NCBI GenBank assembly: GCA_016763335.1
Contig: JAESUD010000211.1
Span: 1-10,872 of the forward strand
Reading direction: 5' to 3'
From: Emcibacteraceae bacterium
Lineage (GTDB): Bacteria; Pseudomonadota; Alphaproteobacteria; Sphingomonadales; Emcibacteraceae
DNA length: 10,872 bases
Shown here: positions 1 to 8,148 of the stretch, in pieces
How positions within the stretch are numbered: the first letter of the stretch is position 1
Layout: each line of letters opens with the position of its first letter
Program-made: the position numbers and the translations under genes
Notes under the pieces: generated by a model
Database searches by the model: none
The model's input: only the letters and a program-made list of their open reading frames with translations
What the model was told of the DNA's origin: nothing

Positions 1-486
1 AAAACTGTCGGCCTGACCGACACAAGAAACAGCCAATTTCTGCCACCCTTCAAGCGAAAGGTCATTTTCACGGGATAACGTAGAGTCAGCAGTAGCAACA
101 TGCATTTCGCCAAGTGCCGCGCCCAACTGGAAACAGTTTTGCACAGTTGGATGATCAACTGACAATCCATCGAGAAAGCTGATTAATGCGGCGGGCCTTG
201 TACATAGCTCTTTTAATATATTGCCGTCTTTATCAGCAATCGGAATAGCACAATTGATACCTTTTTGCGCGAGGTGATCCATAAGCCCTAGGAAAAACGG
301 CAAGTCAGCCGCATTAACGCGTTTTTCGTATAATGTCAGAATAAAATGTTCTTTCGTCGTTGAAAGCAAAAAATTTGAATTTTCAACACCCTCGGCTATC
401 CCTTTAAAAGAAACAACCTCACCCACATCATATTCTGCGATAAACAAGGCAATTTCATCCGCGCTTACATTAGTATATACTGCCAT
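1..486 (-). CDS. thrB: Homoserine kinase, APH-fold type (N-terminal half, runs off the left edge)
   Basis: Phosphorylates L-homoserine to O-phosphohomoserine with ATP, the step before threonine synthase; cytoplasmic. The reverse-strand reading frame is open for all 162 codons from the ATG at 486 to the window edge, so it is partial. The translation begins MAVYTNVSADEIALFIAEYD and continues with GIAEGVENSNFLLST, FILTLYEKRV and DLPFFLGLMDHLAQKGI. This is the characteristic start of the alphaproteobacterial ThrB related to aminoglycoside phosphotransferases, not the GHMP-type ThrB of enterics. The family is about 320 residues, so roughly half is present; the catalytic HGD-type loop lies outside the window. 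The start follows the ispH stop by 2 nt and has a good ribosome binding site, AAGGATGA at 491-498, inside the end of ispH, so translational coupling is likely. The ispH-thrB pairing is common in Alphaproteobacteria, which supports the call. Confidence 0.93.
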   Translation of the reverse strand, partial: MAVYTNVSADEIALFIAEYDVGEVVSFKGIAEGVENSNFLLSTTKEHFILTLYEKRVNAADLPFFLGLMDHLAQKGINCAIPIADKDGNILKELCTRPAALISFLDGLSVDHPTVQNCFQLGAALGEMHVATADSTLSRENDLSLEGWQKLAVSCVGQADSF

Positions 487-488
487 AA

Positions 489-1436
489 TCAATCATCCTT
501 CAGCAATATTGCGGGTACTTTGAAAGTAACATTTTCCTCAATGGTAAGAATATTTTCAATATTCGTATTATATCGTTGTTTGAATGCGTCTATCACCTCT
601 TCAATAAGGACTTCCGGCGCGGATGCACCCGCTGAAATACCAACTGCACCAATATCGTCAAACCAATCCCAGTTTATTTCCGATGCTCTTTGAATAAGCA
701 TCGAACGACAACCGACTTTTTGCGCCACTTCCACAAGCCGACACGAATTTGAGCTATTAGGAGCGCCAATAATCAAGACGATCTCTACCTTTTCAGCTAA
801 TGCTTTAACGGCATTTTGGCGATTGGTTGTCGCATAGCAAATATCTTCTTTCTTAGGGTCATGTATTGACGGAAATTTATTTTTAAGCGCAGCAATAATG
901 TCAGATGTATCATCAAGCGATAATGTCGTCTGCGTAATATAAGCAACATTATCGGTATTATTTATCGTTAACTTTTCAACATCTTCCGGGCTTTCCACCA
1001 ATTGTATAGCGCCCTTTGCCAACTGGCCCATTGTACCAATAACTTCAGGATGCCCTTTATGGCCGATCATCACGATCTGCGCACCTTGGCGGTCATACCG
1101 CTCTGCTTCACGGTGAACTTTACTGACCAATGGGCATGTTGCATCAATATAGAGCATTTTTCTGTTTTGCGCATCAGCGGGAACAGATTTAGGAACCCCA
1201 TGCGCGGAAAAAACAACAGGCTTATCAGACGGCACTTCATCAAGTTCATCAACAAATATTGCCCCGCGCTTAATCAGCCCTTCCACAACATATTTATTAT
1301 GAACAATTTCATGACGCACATAAACCGGCGCACCGTACTTTTCCAACGCCATTTCAACAATTTGAATAGCCCGGTCAACGCCTGCGCAAAAACCGCGCGG
1401 ATTAGCAATATAAAGCTTCATATTTTTTTCACTCAT
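489..1436 (-). CDS. ispH: 4-hydroxy-3-methylbut-2-enyl diphosphate reductase
   Basis: Iron-sulfur enzyme of the last step of the MEP isoprenoid pathway; reduces HMBPP to IPP and DMAPP in the cytoplasm. The 315-residue length is normal. The three cluster cysteines are visible: C17 (GFCAGVDRA), C101 ([11 protein letters not shown]) and C200 ([10 protein letters not shown]). Substrate-pocket residues known from E. coli IspH are also in place: H46 (RHEIVHN), H79 (SAHG), H129 and E131 (GHKGHPE), the QTT at 169-171, S228-S229-N230 and S272 (GASAPE). The chosen ATG at 1436 has no clear Shine-Dalgarno sequence. Met6 ([13 protein letters not shown] at 1421) is an alternative start that would better match the usual N terminus. 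The gene lies 46 nt after sppA and 2 nt before thrB. A promoter-like pair in the sppA gap suggests its own transcription start, possibly almost leaderless. Confidence 0.98.
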   Translation of the reverse strand: MSEKNMKLYIANPRGFCAGVDRAIQIVEMALEKYGAPVYVRHEIVHNKYVVEGLIKRGAIFVDELDEVPSDKPVVFSAHGVPKSVPADAQNRKMLYIDATCPLVSKVHREAERYDRQGAQIVMIGHKGHPEVIGTMGQLAKGAIQLVESPEDVEKLTINNTDNVAYITQTTLSLDDTSDIIAALKNKFPSIHDPKKEDICYATTNRQNAVKALAEKVEIVLIIGAPNSSNSCRLVEVAQKVGCRSMLIQRASEINWDWFDDIGAVGISAGASAPEVLIEEVIDAFKQRYNTNIENILTIEENVTFKVPAILLKDD

Positions 1437-1444
1437 AACATGAC

Positions 1445-1472
1445 TTTATACACATTGTTTGTTCAAATTCAA
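1445..1472 (-). promoter_or_regulatory. Candidate sigma70-type promoter for ispH-thrB
   Basis: Reading leftward, TTGAAT (1467-1472) and TATAAA (1445-1450) are separated by 16 nt, within the 46-nt gap between the sppA stop and the ispH start. The -10 box matches the consensus at five of six positions. A start 5-9 nt after it would fall at about 1436-1440, at or just before the ispH ATG, giving a 5' leader of 0-4 nt. This fits the lack of a Shine-Dalgarno sequence there. It is inferred from sequence only. Confidence 0.45.
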
Positions 1473-1482
1473 GCAAGCTGAA

Positions 1483-3333
1483 TTAATATTTTGGATTAAA
1501 ATCAGCCATACAGTCCACGCAAAGAACATATGAATGATGAGGATCATTCATTTTGCTAAACAGAGACAGTTTTCGTGTGATTTGCCTAATTAAAACCTGT
1601 TCCGGCTTGTTTTTATGCGCCCTAATAAAAGCTGATAATGAACCATCACTATCAATTAATTTTGCAATTATCTGCATTTTAAATGGCATTTCATCTTCCC
1701 AGTGCGTCACTTTATAATTGGTAAGATCTGCTCTCGCTGCCGCGGCTTCAATGGCCTGATCAATATTACCAAGATGATCAACAAGGCCAATTTCAAATGC
1801 CTTTGCGCCGCTCCAAACGCGGCCTTGTGCAATTTCATTCACCTGTTCCACGGTCATGTTTCGTCCTTCGGCAACCAGCTTTAAAAACCGATCATAACCA
1901 TTTTCAATATTGCTTTGAATTATGTTTTTCACTTTTGGTGGAAGTGGCATATTTATACCTGCCGTTACCAGCGGTGTCGTGCCAACCCCATCGATAGTAA
2001 TACCGATCGCTGCGAGCGTACCTTGTATATTCGGAATAGCACCAAAAATACCAATCGAACCGGTAATTGTCGTGGGACTTGCCCATATTTCATCAGCATT
2101 TGCAGATATCCAATATCCGCCCGATGCCGCAACTGATGCAAAGGAGGCAATAACAGGTTTACCCGCCTTTTTAAGAAGCAATACTTCTTGGCGAATAATT
2201 TCAGAAGCAAACGAACTGCCTCCCGGCGTATCTACCCGCAGGACAACCGCCTTAACATCATCATCAAGTCGTGCTTGTCTAAGCTGCCTTGAAAGTGTTT
2301 CACCACCAACAGTACCTTGCGGCATATCACCATCCATAATAGTACCGACGGCATAAATAACGGCAATAATATTTTTATTTTTGTCAAAATCAGGAATGCC
2401 ATTTTTTGAAGATAAATAAGATATGAAATCAATTTGATTTATGCTGTCATCATTTTCACCAACACCTACTAATTCCTGCATGTAGGCCACCCACTCTGCC
2501 CGCGTTTTAAGGCCATCAATCAATGAATTTTGTAGTGCCAGCTGCCCAAGGTCACCTTCAACTCCCGCAAGAAGCTGATCTGCATTATTTATACCTTCTC
2601 TAAGGACATTTTCATCAATTGATCTTTGTTTAGATATTTGAGCAATATAAGCATCCCAAAGATCACCATATAAAATAAGGCTCTCTTCTCTTGCTTCATC
2701 CGACATATCACGCCGCATGAACGGTTCCATAGCCGACTTATATTTACCCACCCGGAAGACCTGCACTTCTGCTTTTATTTTTTCGAGGAAATCAAAATAA
2801 TAATTCTGATAACCACCATATCCATATAACAAGGCAGTCCCTTGCGGGTGCATGTAAATTTCATCAGAAAAAGACGCAAGCAAATATGCGGATTGGTCAT
2901 AAAGGCTACCATAAGAAATGACTTTTTTACCACTCTCTTTAAACTTCTCTAGTTTGCTACCTATATAATGAAGTTTTGACGGATAAGCGCCGCCAAAGCG
3001 GCTAAAATTAAGGACCAGTGTGCTAATATTATCATCCTGTGCCGCAAGTTCAATCGCCCTCGTTACATCACGCAAGCGGGTATTGGAGCTATTACCACCA
3101 CTGAGTATTTGCTCATAAGGATCGCTACTAAATTCCTCTTGCTCAACAATTGTTCCTTTAAAATTAATGACTAAGGCGCTATTTTCTTGTTTGAATTTTT
3201 TGTCATCCGAACTAAAAAACAAATTACCCAAAACCAAGCATAGGACGACCATCATCACGATAAAAAAGAGAAATGTCCCCACAAAAGATTGTAGGTTTCG
3301 CACAAATTTCCAGAAAGATTTAATAAAACTCAT
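1483..3333 (-). CDS. sppA: Signal peptide peptidase SppA, 67K two-domain type
   Basis: Membrane-bound serine protease of MEROPS family S49 that degrades signal peptides left in the inner membrane. The 616 residues match the long enterobacterial form with two tandem S49 domains. A hydrophobic segment at about 17-40 after a basic N terminus is the single membrane anchor. The Ser/Lys dyad is split between the domains as in E. coli SppA: Lys199 in YKSAMEPF of the N-terminal domain and Ser404 in SVAASGGYW of the C-terminal domain. The second domain also carries DTPGGSSFASE (368-378) and TGSIGIFG (424-431). The C-terminal tail after about 555 is basic and ends with Cys605-x-x-Cys608; I cannot tell whether this pair is functional. 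GAGGA lies a few bases before the ATG and supports the start. The gene is divergent from gcvT and upstream of ispH; no functional link to either is evident. Confidence 0.96.
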   Translation of the reverse strand: MSFIKSFWKFVRNLQSFVGTFLFFIVMMVVLCLVLGNLFFSSDDKKFKQENSALVINFKGTIVEQEEFSSDPYEQILSGGNSSNTRLRDVTRAIELAAQDDNISTLVLNFSRFGGAYPSKLHYIGSKLEKFKESGKKVISYGSLYDQSAYLLASFSDEIYMHPQGTALLYGYGGYQNYYFDFLEKIKAEVQVFRVGKYKSAMEPFMRRDMSDEAREESLILYGDLWDAYIAQISKQRSIDENVLREGINNADQLLAGVEGDLGQLALQNSLIDGLKTRAEWVAYMQELVGVGENDDSINQIDFISYLSSKNGIPDFDKNKNIIAVIYAVGTIMDGDMPQGTVGGETLSRQLRQARLDDDVKAVVLRVDTPGGSSFASEIIRQEVLLLKKAGKPVIASFASVAASGGYWISANADEIWASPTTITGSIGIFGAIPNIQGTLAAIGITIDGVGTTPLVTAGINMPLPPKVKNIIQSNIENGYDRFLKLVAEGRNMTVEQVNEIAQGRVWSGAKAFEIGLVDHLGNIDQAIEAAAARADLTNYKVTHWEDEMPFKMQIIAKLIDSDGSLSAFIRAHKNKPEQVLIRQITRKLSLFSKMNDPHHSYVLCVDCMADFNPKY

Positions 3334-3371
3334 TTAGTCCTCATCCGCTCAATATAATAAATAACTATGCT

Positions 3372-3399
3372 CTTATAAAGTGATCGCAAGAACACTCAA
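3372..3399 (-). promoter_or_regulatory. Candidate sigma70-type promoter for sppA
   Basis: On the reverse strand TTGAGT (3394-3399) and TATAAG (3372-3377) are spaced by 16 nt, about 38 nt before the sppA ATG. The region is AT-rich, so chance matches are possible. The placement and near-consensus boxes make it the best candidate in the divergent region for leftward transcription. Confidence 0.4.
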
Positions 3400-3440
3400 A
3401 TTCAAAGCTTTAATAGAATTACTTTATATTATGACTATGA

Positions 3441-3468
3441 TTGACTCTTCATGCAATCCCCCTATTAT
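3441..3468 (+). promoter_or_regulatory. Candidate sigma70-type promoter for the gcv operon
   Basis: TTGACT (3441-3446) and TATTAT (3463-3468) lie 16 nt apart. Initiation would be expected around 3474-3477, about 10 nt before the first riboswitch helix. The leader RNA would then start just ahead of the aptamers and run about 245 nt to gcvT. The fit of boxes, spacing and position relative to the riboswitch is good; no activator or operator site is recognisable. Confidence 0.6.
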
Positions 3469-3485
3469 GACCTTTGCTATTTTCT

Positions 3486-3558
3486 TTGCGGGAGAGTCTT
3501 ATTTAGAAGACGCCGAAGGAGCAACCGCCCCGGAAACTCTCAGGCAAACGGACCGCAA
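3486..3558 (+). promoter_or_regulatory. Glycine riboswitch aptamer 1
   Basis: The closing helix P1 is TTGCGG (3486-3491) with CCGCAA (3553-3558), six perfect pairs. The core GAGAGTC follows P1. CGCCGAAGGAGCAA (3511-3524) and CGGAAACTCTCAGGCAAACG (3531-3550) match the conserved core and binding-pocket strands of type I glycine aptamers. Confidence 0.94.
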
Positions 3559-3569
3559 GAATTAAAGCA

Positions 3570-3668
3570 CTCTGGAAAGTGAGGTTTACGCCTCCACCGA
3601 CGGGGTAAGCCTAGTGTGTATTATATATGTATTAGGTCAAATCTCTCAGGTATCCATGACAGAGGGGG
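3570..3668 (+). promoter_or_regulatory. Glycine riboswitch aptamer 2
   Basis: P1 is CTCTG (3570-3574) with CAGAG (3660-3664). The core shows CACCGACGGGGTAAGCC (3595-3611), a variable AT-rich arm at about 3612-3635, and then TCTCTCAGGTATCCATGACA (3642-3661). The GGGGG after P1 is typical of the 3' edge of the second aptamer. The GGTAAGC string replaces the more usual GGCAAGC, a tolerated difference. Confidence 0.93.
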
Positions 3669-3713
3669 CACCAATGGCACGGGTATACGTGCCAAACGTG
3701 CTAACTCTGGAGA
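3660..3713 (+). promoter_or_regulatory. Riboswitch expression platform and gcvT ribosome binding site
   Basis: CTCTGGA occurs twice: at 3570-3576, where it forms the 5' strand of aptamer 2 P1, and at 3705-3711, overlapping the gcvT Shine-Dalgarno TGGAGA (3708-3713). The P1 3' strand CAGAG (3660-3664) can therefore pair with either copy. With glycine bound, P1 forms and the binding site is free; without glycine, CAGAG could cover it. Between them lies a perfect 6-bp hairpin, GGCACG (3676-3681) with CGTGCC (3688-3693). A second CGTGC at 3697-3701 offers an alternative partner. The pairings are seen directly; the switching order is inferred. Confidence 0.6.
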
Positions 3714-3719
3714 AAATAA

Positions 3720-4841
3720 ATGAGTGCTGAAAATAGTGATCTTTTAAAGACCCCTCTATATTCACTTCACGAAGAACTCGGTGGCAAGATGGTACCGTTT
3801 GCAGGCTATTTAATGCCTGTTCAATATCCACTTGGTGTCATGGGCGAACATAATCATACACGCGAAAAAGCTGGTCTTTTTGATGTATCCCATATGGGTC
3901 AGGTCGTAATCAAAGGCGACGGCGCCGATAAATGGCTTGAAACCCTGGTTCCCGGAAACATTGTTGATCTAAAGCAAAACCGAATTCGTTATACGATGTT
4001 TACCAATGATCAAGGCGGCATTTTAGATGACCTTATGATCACCAGACGTGAAAATGATATTTTCATGGTCGTCAATGCTGGCTGTAAAGAACAAGACATT
4101 GCCCACATGCGCAAGCACCTTCCTGATCATTTAGAACTTATTGAACTTGCTGACCGTGCCCTTGTGGCCTTACAGGGTCCACTTGCCGCAGAAGTCATCA
4201 CAAGATTTACTGCAGGCGCAGATGAAATGAATTTCATGTCTTATGCTGAGGTTCAAATTTGCGGTGCAGACTGTTTTATCAGTCGCTGTGGCTATACTGG
4301 TGAAGATGGCCATGAAATATCCATTCCCGCTGATAAGGCCGAAGAAGTTGTCAAAGCTTTGCTTGCTGAAACAGAAGTTGAAGCCATTGGACTTGGCGCA
4401 AGGGACAGCCTTCGCCTTGAAGCGGGGCTTTGCCTTTACGGACATGACATTACAGAGAAAACAACACCGATTGAGGGGTCGTTACAATGGTCCATCGGCA
4501 AACGTCGCCGCGAAGAAGGCGGTTTTCCGGGTGCTGAAAAAATACTCGAACAGTTATCAAGCGGTCATGTTGAGCGTAAAAGAGTGGGTATTTTACCAGC
4601 CGGGCGTGCCCCTGCCCGCGAAGGCACAGAAATTTTAGATGCAGATGACAATGTCATTGGCGTCATCACAAGTGGCGGCTTTGGCCCGACATTCGGCGGC
4701 CCGGTCGCCATGGGTTATGTTAACGCTGAAAATTCACAATCCGGCACGCCGGTCTTTCTTCAGGTGAGAAAAAAGAAACTTGAAGCAAAAATCGCCAGCA
4801 TGCCTTTCGTTAAACAAAATTATTACAGAAAACCAAAATAA
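3720..4841 (+). CDS. gcvT: Aminomethyltransferase, glycine cleavage T protein
   Basis: Moves the methylene group from the aminomethyl-lipoyl arm of GcvH to tetrahydrofolate, giving 5,10-methylene-THF and ammonia; cytoplasmic. The 373 residues match the bacterial family. Conserved stretches include [14 protein letters not shown] (23-36), [10 protein letters not shown] (53-62) and GGILDDL (99-105), which holds the catalytic Asp region, as well as the folate-pocket motif [10 protein letters not shown] (191-200). The signature [17 protein letters not shown] is at 227-243, and [17 protein letters not shown] is in the C-terminal barrel domain. The ATG at 3720 is set by TGGAGA (3708-3713) and is the first gene after the glycine riboswitch. 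The next gene, gcvH, begins 14 nt after the stop. Confidence 0.98.
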   Translation: MSAENSDLLKTPLYSLHEELGGKMVPFAGYLMPVQYPLGVMGEHNHTREKAGLFDVSHMGQVVIKGDGADKWLETLVPGNIVDLKQNRIRYTMFTNDQGGILDDLMITRRENDIFMVVNAGCKEQDIAHMRKHLPDHLELIELADRALVALQGPLAAEVITRFTAGADEMNFMSYAEVQICGADCFISRCGYTGEDGHEISIPADKAEEVVKALLAETEVEAIGLGARDSLRLEAGLCLYGHDITEKTTPIEGSLQWSIGKRRREEGGFPGAEKILEQLSSGHVERKRVGILPAGRAPAREGTEILDADDNVIGVITSGGFGPTFGGPVAMGYVNAENSQSGTPVFLQVRKKKLEAKIASMPFVKQNYYRKPK

Positions 4842-4855
4842 GAGGGAGAATTATT

Positions 4856-5230
4856 ATGACAATTTATTATTCAGAAGATCATGAATGGATCAATGTTGAA
4901 GCAGGTGTTGGTACAGTAGGAATTAGCGAATACGCACAAAATGCCCTTGGCGATATCGTGTTTGTTGAAGTGCCGGAAGTTGGCGATGATTATGCAAAAG
5001 GCGATGAAGTAGCAGTCGTCGAGTCCGTTAAAGCAGCATCAGAAATATATTCGCCGGTAACAGGCGAAATTACCGCCATTAATGAAGCCCTCGAAGAAAA
5101 TGCGGCACTCGTCAATTCATCACCCAACGGCGATGGCTGGTTCTTTAAAATTAAAATTTCCGATGAAAATGAACTTGAAGGCCTGATGGATGCGGACGGT
5201 TATAAAAAATTCATTGCTGGTTTAGAATAA
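4856..5230 (+). CDS. gcvH: Glycine cleavage system H protein
   Basis: Small lipoyl carrier that shuttles the aminomethyl intermediate from P protein to T protein and is reoxidised by L protein. The 124 residues are normal. The lipoylated lysine is Lys59 in [19 protein letters not shown], the defining motif. The N-terminal [12 protein letters not shown] and [20 protein letters not shown] are also standard. A strong ribosome binding site, GAGGGAGAA (4842-4850), sits 5 nt before the ATG. This is consistent with a need for more H protein than the enzymes it serves. Confidence 0.98.
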   Translation: MTIYYSEDHEWINVEAGVGTVGISEYAQNALGDIVFVEVPEVGDDYAKGDEVAVVESVKAASEIYSPVTGEITAINEALEENAALVNSSPNGDGWFFKIKISDENELEGLMDADGYKKFIAGLE

Positions 5231-5248
5231 AACAAGGTTTTAAATAAT

Positions 5249-6598
5249 ATGCGTTATTTACCACTATCATCCGATGATCGGGCAGAAATGCTTGATAAAA
5301 TCGGGGTTAAGGAAATAGACGATCTATTCGTTGATGTTCCCCCTCATGCTCTTTTAAAAGGACTTCTTGATCTTCCACTTCATATGACAGAAATGGAAGT
5401 AGAACAAAATTTTGAAGCCTTCGCTGCCAAAAACGTCTCTGCAGGATCAGGGCCCTTTTTTGTTGGCGCAGGGGCTTACCGGCATTATGTCCCGAGCAGT
5501 GTTGATTATCAACTTCAACGCGGTGAGTTTCTAACAGCTTATACACCATACCAGCCGGAAATATCACAAGGTACCCTGCAAACGTTATATGAGTTTCAAA
5601 CGCAAGTTGCCCAGATTACCGGAATGGATGTGGCCAATGCGTCTATGTATGATGGTTCCACAGCCTGCGGGGAAGCGGCCCTTATGGCAAGGCGCATTAC
5701 CCGTAAAAATAAAGTAATCGTCAGTGGAAATCTTCATCCTCAATATATTGACGTTGTTAAAAACGCGACAAAACATACGGACGGTATAGTTATTGTATCC
5801 GAAACAACTGTCAACAAACCTGAAAATTTATTGGATCAAGTCGACGCCGACACCAGCTGCGTCATTGTTCAATATCCGGACTTCTTCGGTAATATAAATG
5901 ATTATACTGCCCTTGCAGATGCCCTACATGAACAGAAAAAAATTCTCGTCATTGTAACCACAGAAATTGTGGCACTTGGTGCTATTAAATCCCCTGGGGA
6001 AATGGGCGCGGATATTGTGGTTGGTGAAGGACAGTCAATTGGTAACGGCCTTAATTACGGCGGCCCTTATGTGGGACTATTTGCAACACGGCAAAAATAT
6101 GTAAGACAACTTCCGGGCCGCCTGTGCGGCGAAACAACGGACGCCGACGGTAAACGTGGTTATGTACTGACACTTTCGACGCGCGAGCAGCATATTCGCC
6201 GCGAAAAAGCCACCAGTAATATATGCACGAATGCTGGACTTTGTACGCTCGCCTTTACCATTCATATGACTTTGCTTGGTGAAGTTGGCTACCGGCAGAT
6301 GGCAAAGATTAATCATGCTGGTGCGGTTAAGTTAGCCGGAAAATTAAAAGAAGTTGACGGTGTTGAATTACTCAATTCCACATTCTTCAATGAATTTACC
6401 GTTAGGCTTAATAAAAACGCTGCCGAAGTTGTCGAAGCACTTGTCGAACATGATGTAATCGCCGGTTTGCCTGTTTCAAGGCTGTATCCAAATAATCCGG
6501 ATTTTGCTAATGATCTAATCATTGCCGTAACGGAAACCACATCAGAGGACGATATGGATATTTTGGTAAGTGAACTTAATGAGGTGCTATCATGTTAA
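5249..6598 (+). CDS. gcvPA: Glycine dehydrogenase (decarboxylating) subunit 1
   Basis: First subunit of the split P protein, which decarboxylates glycine and passes the aminomethyl group to GcvH. It corresponds to the N-terminal half of single-chain GcvP; the pyridoxal phosphate lysine is in the partner subunit. The 449 residues match GcvPA. Signature regions are MRYLPLSSDDRAEML at the start, FVGAGAYRHYVPSSVDY (71-87), TAYTPYQPEISQGTLQTLYE (96-115), NASMYDGSTACGEAALMA (130-147) and REQHIRREKATSNICTNAGL. Upstream AAGG (5234-5237) is 11 nt from the ATG, a weaker site than that of gcvH. The stop overlaps the gcvPB start by 7 nt. Confidence 0.97.
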   Translation: MRYLPLSSDDRAEMLDKIGVKEIDDLFVDVPPHALLKGLLDLPLHMTEMEVEQNFEAFAAKNVSAGSGPFFVGAGAYRHYVPSSVDYQLQRGEFLTAYTPYQPEISQGTLQTLYEFQTQVAQITGMDVANASMYDGSTACGEAALMARRITRKNKVIVSGNLHPQYIDVVKNATKHTDGIVIVSETTVNKPENLLDQVDADTSCVIVQYPDFFGNINDYTALADALHEQKKILVIVTTEIVALGAIKSPGEMGADIVVGEGQSIGNGLNYGGPYVGLFATRQKYVRQLPGRLCGETTDADGKRGYVLTLSTREQHIRREKATSNICTNAGLCTLAFTIHMTLLGEVGYRQMAKINHAGAVKLAGKLKEVDGVELLNSTFFNEFTVRLNKNAAEVVEALVEHDVIAGLPVSRLYPNNPDFANDLIIAVTETTSEDDMDILVSELNEVLSC

Positions 6599-8145
6599 AT
6601 AATCAAGGACGCCCAACCGGCGTGGACGGCGCCAAAAATGTAGGATCAGCAACTGGGTTTGCAACTTATACCGGCAGCCGTGGACTTTCTCAGGTTGAAG
6701 GCCTGATATACGAAATCGGTGATGTCAAACGTACAGGTGTTGACTTTCCCGAGGTTGAAGACTTTGAAAGCTGCCTAGGCGGAATGGAACGTAAGGAAGA
6801 AATAGGCCTTGTCGGACTGTCCGAACCGGAAACCATGCGCCATTATACGCGCCTTAGCCGTAAAAATTATGCCATTGATCTTGGTCTTTATCCGCTTGGG
6901 TCTTGCACCATGAAGCATAACCCGCGCATCAATGAAAAAGTTGCCCGTATACCCGGTCTGTCCGATGTTCATCCACTACAACCGATTAGCACAACGCAAG
7001 GCGCGCTTGACCTGATAGATACGCTGGCTCATTGGCTTAAAACCTTAACAGGTATGCCAGCAGTTGCCATGTCACCCAAGGCGGGTGCCCACGGTGAGCT
7101 TTGTGGCCTTATGGCTATTCGTGCCGCGCTTGAAGCAAAAGGTGACGCCCGTTCAATCGTGCTTGCACCAGAAAGTGCCCACGGCACAAACCCGGCGACG
7201 GCAGCACTATGTGGATATAAAGTAAAACCAATTCCGGCCACAGCAGACGGGCGGGTTGACCTTGCAGCAATGAAAGAAGCCCTTGGCCCTGATGTCGCGG
7301 CAATTATGGTAACAAACCCGAACACCTGCGGACTTTTTGAGCGAGAAATCATCGAAATTGCCGATGCGGTTCACGCCATTGGTGGATATTTTTACTGTGA
7401 CGGCGCCAATTTTAACGCCATAGTCGGTAAAGTACGCCCGGGTGATCTTGGTGTTGATGCCATGCATATCAACCTTCATAAAACATTTTCCACCCCGCAT
7501 GGCGGTGGTGGTCCGGGCGCAGGTCCGGTTGTGCTTAGCGAAGCCCTCGCTCCCTACGCGCCAATTCCTTATGTGCTTGCTGGCGAAGAAAGCTTTGAAC
7601 TTGTCGAGCATGATGTGGTTGGCGGGAAAAGCTTTGGCCGCATGACAGCATTTCACGGTCAAATGGGTATGTGTATTCGTGCCCTTGCCTATATGATGTC
7701 ACATGGTGCTGACGGGCTCGCAAAAATTGCTGAAGACAGCGTCCTGAACGCAAACTATGTTCTCGCGTCCCTTAAAGACGTCATGAGTGCCAGTTATGAT
7801 GGGCCCTGTATGCACGAAGCATTATTTGATGATCGTTTCTTAAAAGACACCGGCGTAAGCACTCTGGATTTTTCCAAAGCGATGATTGATGAAGGCTATC
7901 ACCCGATGACCATGTATTTCCCGCTGGTTGTTCACGGCGCTATGCTTATTGAGCCAACAGAATCAGAAAGCAAAGGTTCCGTTGATCAATTTATCGGCAT
8001 GATGCGACATTTGGTTAAAGCCGCCAAAGAAGGCGAAACAGAACGTTTCTTAGGGGCACCTTATAATGCACCGCTCAAACGGCTTGATGAAACTGCCGCC
8101 GCGCGAAACCCCATACTGCGCTGGCGTAAAACAGAAGAAGAATAA
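6592..8145 (+). CDS. gcvPB: Glycine dehydrogenase (decarboxylating) subunit 2
   Basis: Second, PLP-binding subunit of the split P protein. Lys297 in HINLHKTFSTPHGGGGPGAG is the expected Schiff-base lysine followed by the glycine-rich loop. Other family landmarks are PLGSCTMKHNP (101-111), PLQPISTTQGALDLI (128-142), SPKAGAHGELCG (161-172), ESAHGTNPATAAL (194-206), VTNPNTCGLFE (240-250) and CDGANFNAIVG (269-279). At 517 residues it is somewhat longer than typical GcvPB (about 490), mainly through a poorly conserved N-terminal stretch of about 30 residues. The ATG lies in ATGTTAA, overlapping the gcvPA stop by 7 nt, with GAGGTG (6581-6586) as ribosome binding site. Coupled translation would give equal amounts of both subunits. 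It is the last gene of the operon. Confidence 0.97.
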   Translation: MLNNQGRPTGVDGAKNVGSATGFATYTGSRGLSQVEGLIYEIGDVKRTGVDFPEVEDFESCLGGMERKEEIGLVGLSEPETMRHYTRLSRKNYAIDLGLYPLGSCTMKHNPRINEKVARIPGLSDVHPLQPISTTQGALDLIDTLAHWLKTLTGMPAVAMSPKAGAHGELCGLMAIRAALEAKGDARSIVLAPESAHGTNPATAALCGYKVKPIPATADGRVDLAAMKEALGPDVAAIMVTNPNTCGLFEREIIEIADAVHAIGGYFYCDGANFNAIVGKVRPGDLGVDAMHINLHKTFSTPHGGGGPGAGPVVLSEALAPYAPIPYVLAGEESFELVEHDVVGGKSFGRMTAFHGQMGMCIRALAYMMSHGADGLAKIAEDSVLNANYVLASLKDVMSASYDGPCMHEALFDDRFLKDTGVSTLDFSKAMIDEGYHPMTMYFPLVVHGAMLIEPTESESKGSVDQFIGMMRHLVKAAKEGETERFLGAPYNAPLKRLDETAAARNPILRWRKTEEE

Positions 8146-8148
8146 ATA

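Larger units (their letters stand above)
3486..3713 (+). promoter_or_regulatory. Tandem glycine riboswitch with expression platform (gcvT leader)
   Basis: The 386-nt gap between sppA and gcvT is filled mainly by a two-aptamer glycine riboswitch (the gcvT RNA motif). Both aptamer cores are recognisable by conserved strings: GCCGAAGGAGCAACCGCCC and ACTCTCAGGCAAACGGACCG in the first, CACCGACGGGGTAAGCC and ATCTCTCAGGTATCC followed by ACAGAGGGGG in the second. An 11-nt linker joins them. In known members glycine binding turns on glycine cleavage genes, and gcvT-gcvH-gcvPA-gcvPB follows immediately. No hairpin with a U-tract lies between the aptamers and gcvT. Control of translation is therefore more likely than transcription termination. 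Confidence 0.96.

Noticed and set aside
1002..1481. 159-residue forward open frame opposite ispH
   Set aside because: It is antisense to an unmistakable ispH with all catalytic residues; composition and sequence look like a shadow frame.
3380..3565. 61-residue open frame in the sppA-gcvT gap
   Set aside because: It overlaps the promoter and the first glycine aptamer, has no recognisable product, and no ribosome binding site.
3676..3693. Hairpin before gcvT as a transcription terminator
   Set aside because: The stem is followed by AAACGTGC, not by a run of T, so Rho-independent termination is unlikely.
6592..6598. gcvPA-gcvPB overlap as a frameshift splitting a single gcvP
   Set aside because: Both halves have complete starts and ends typical of the known two-subunit form, and gcvPB has its own ribosome binding site.
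7207..7662. 151-residue reverse open frame opposite gcvPB
   Set aside because: It lies wholly inside gcvPB, which carries the full PLP-site signature; no family resemblance in the antisense product.
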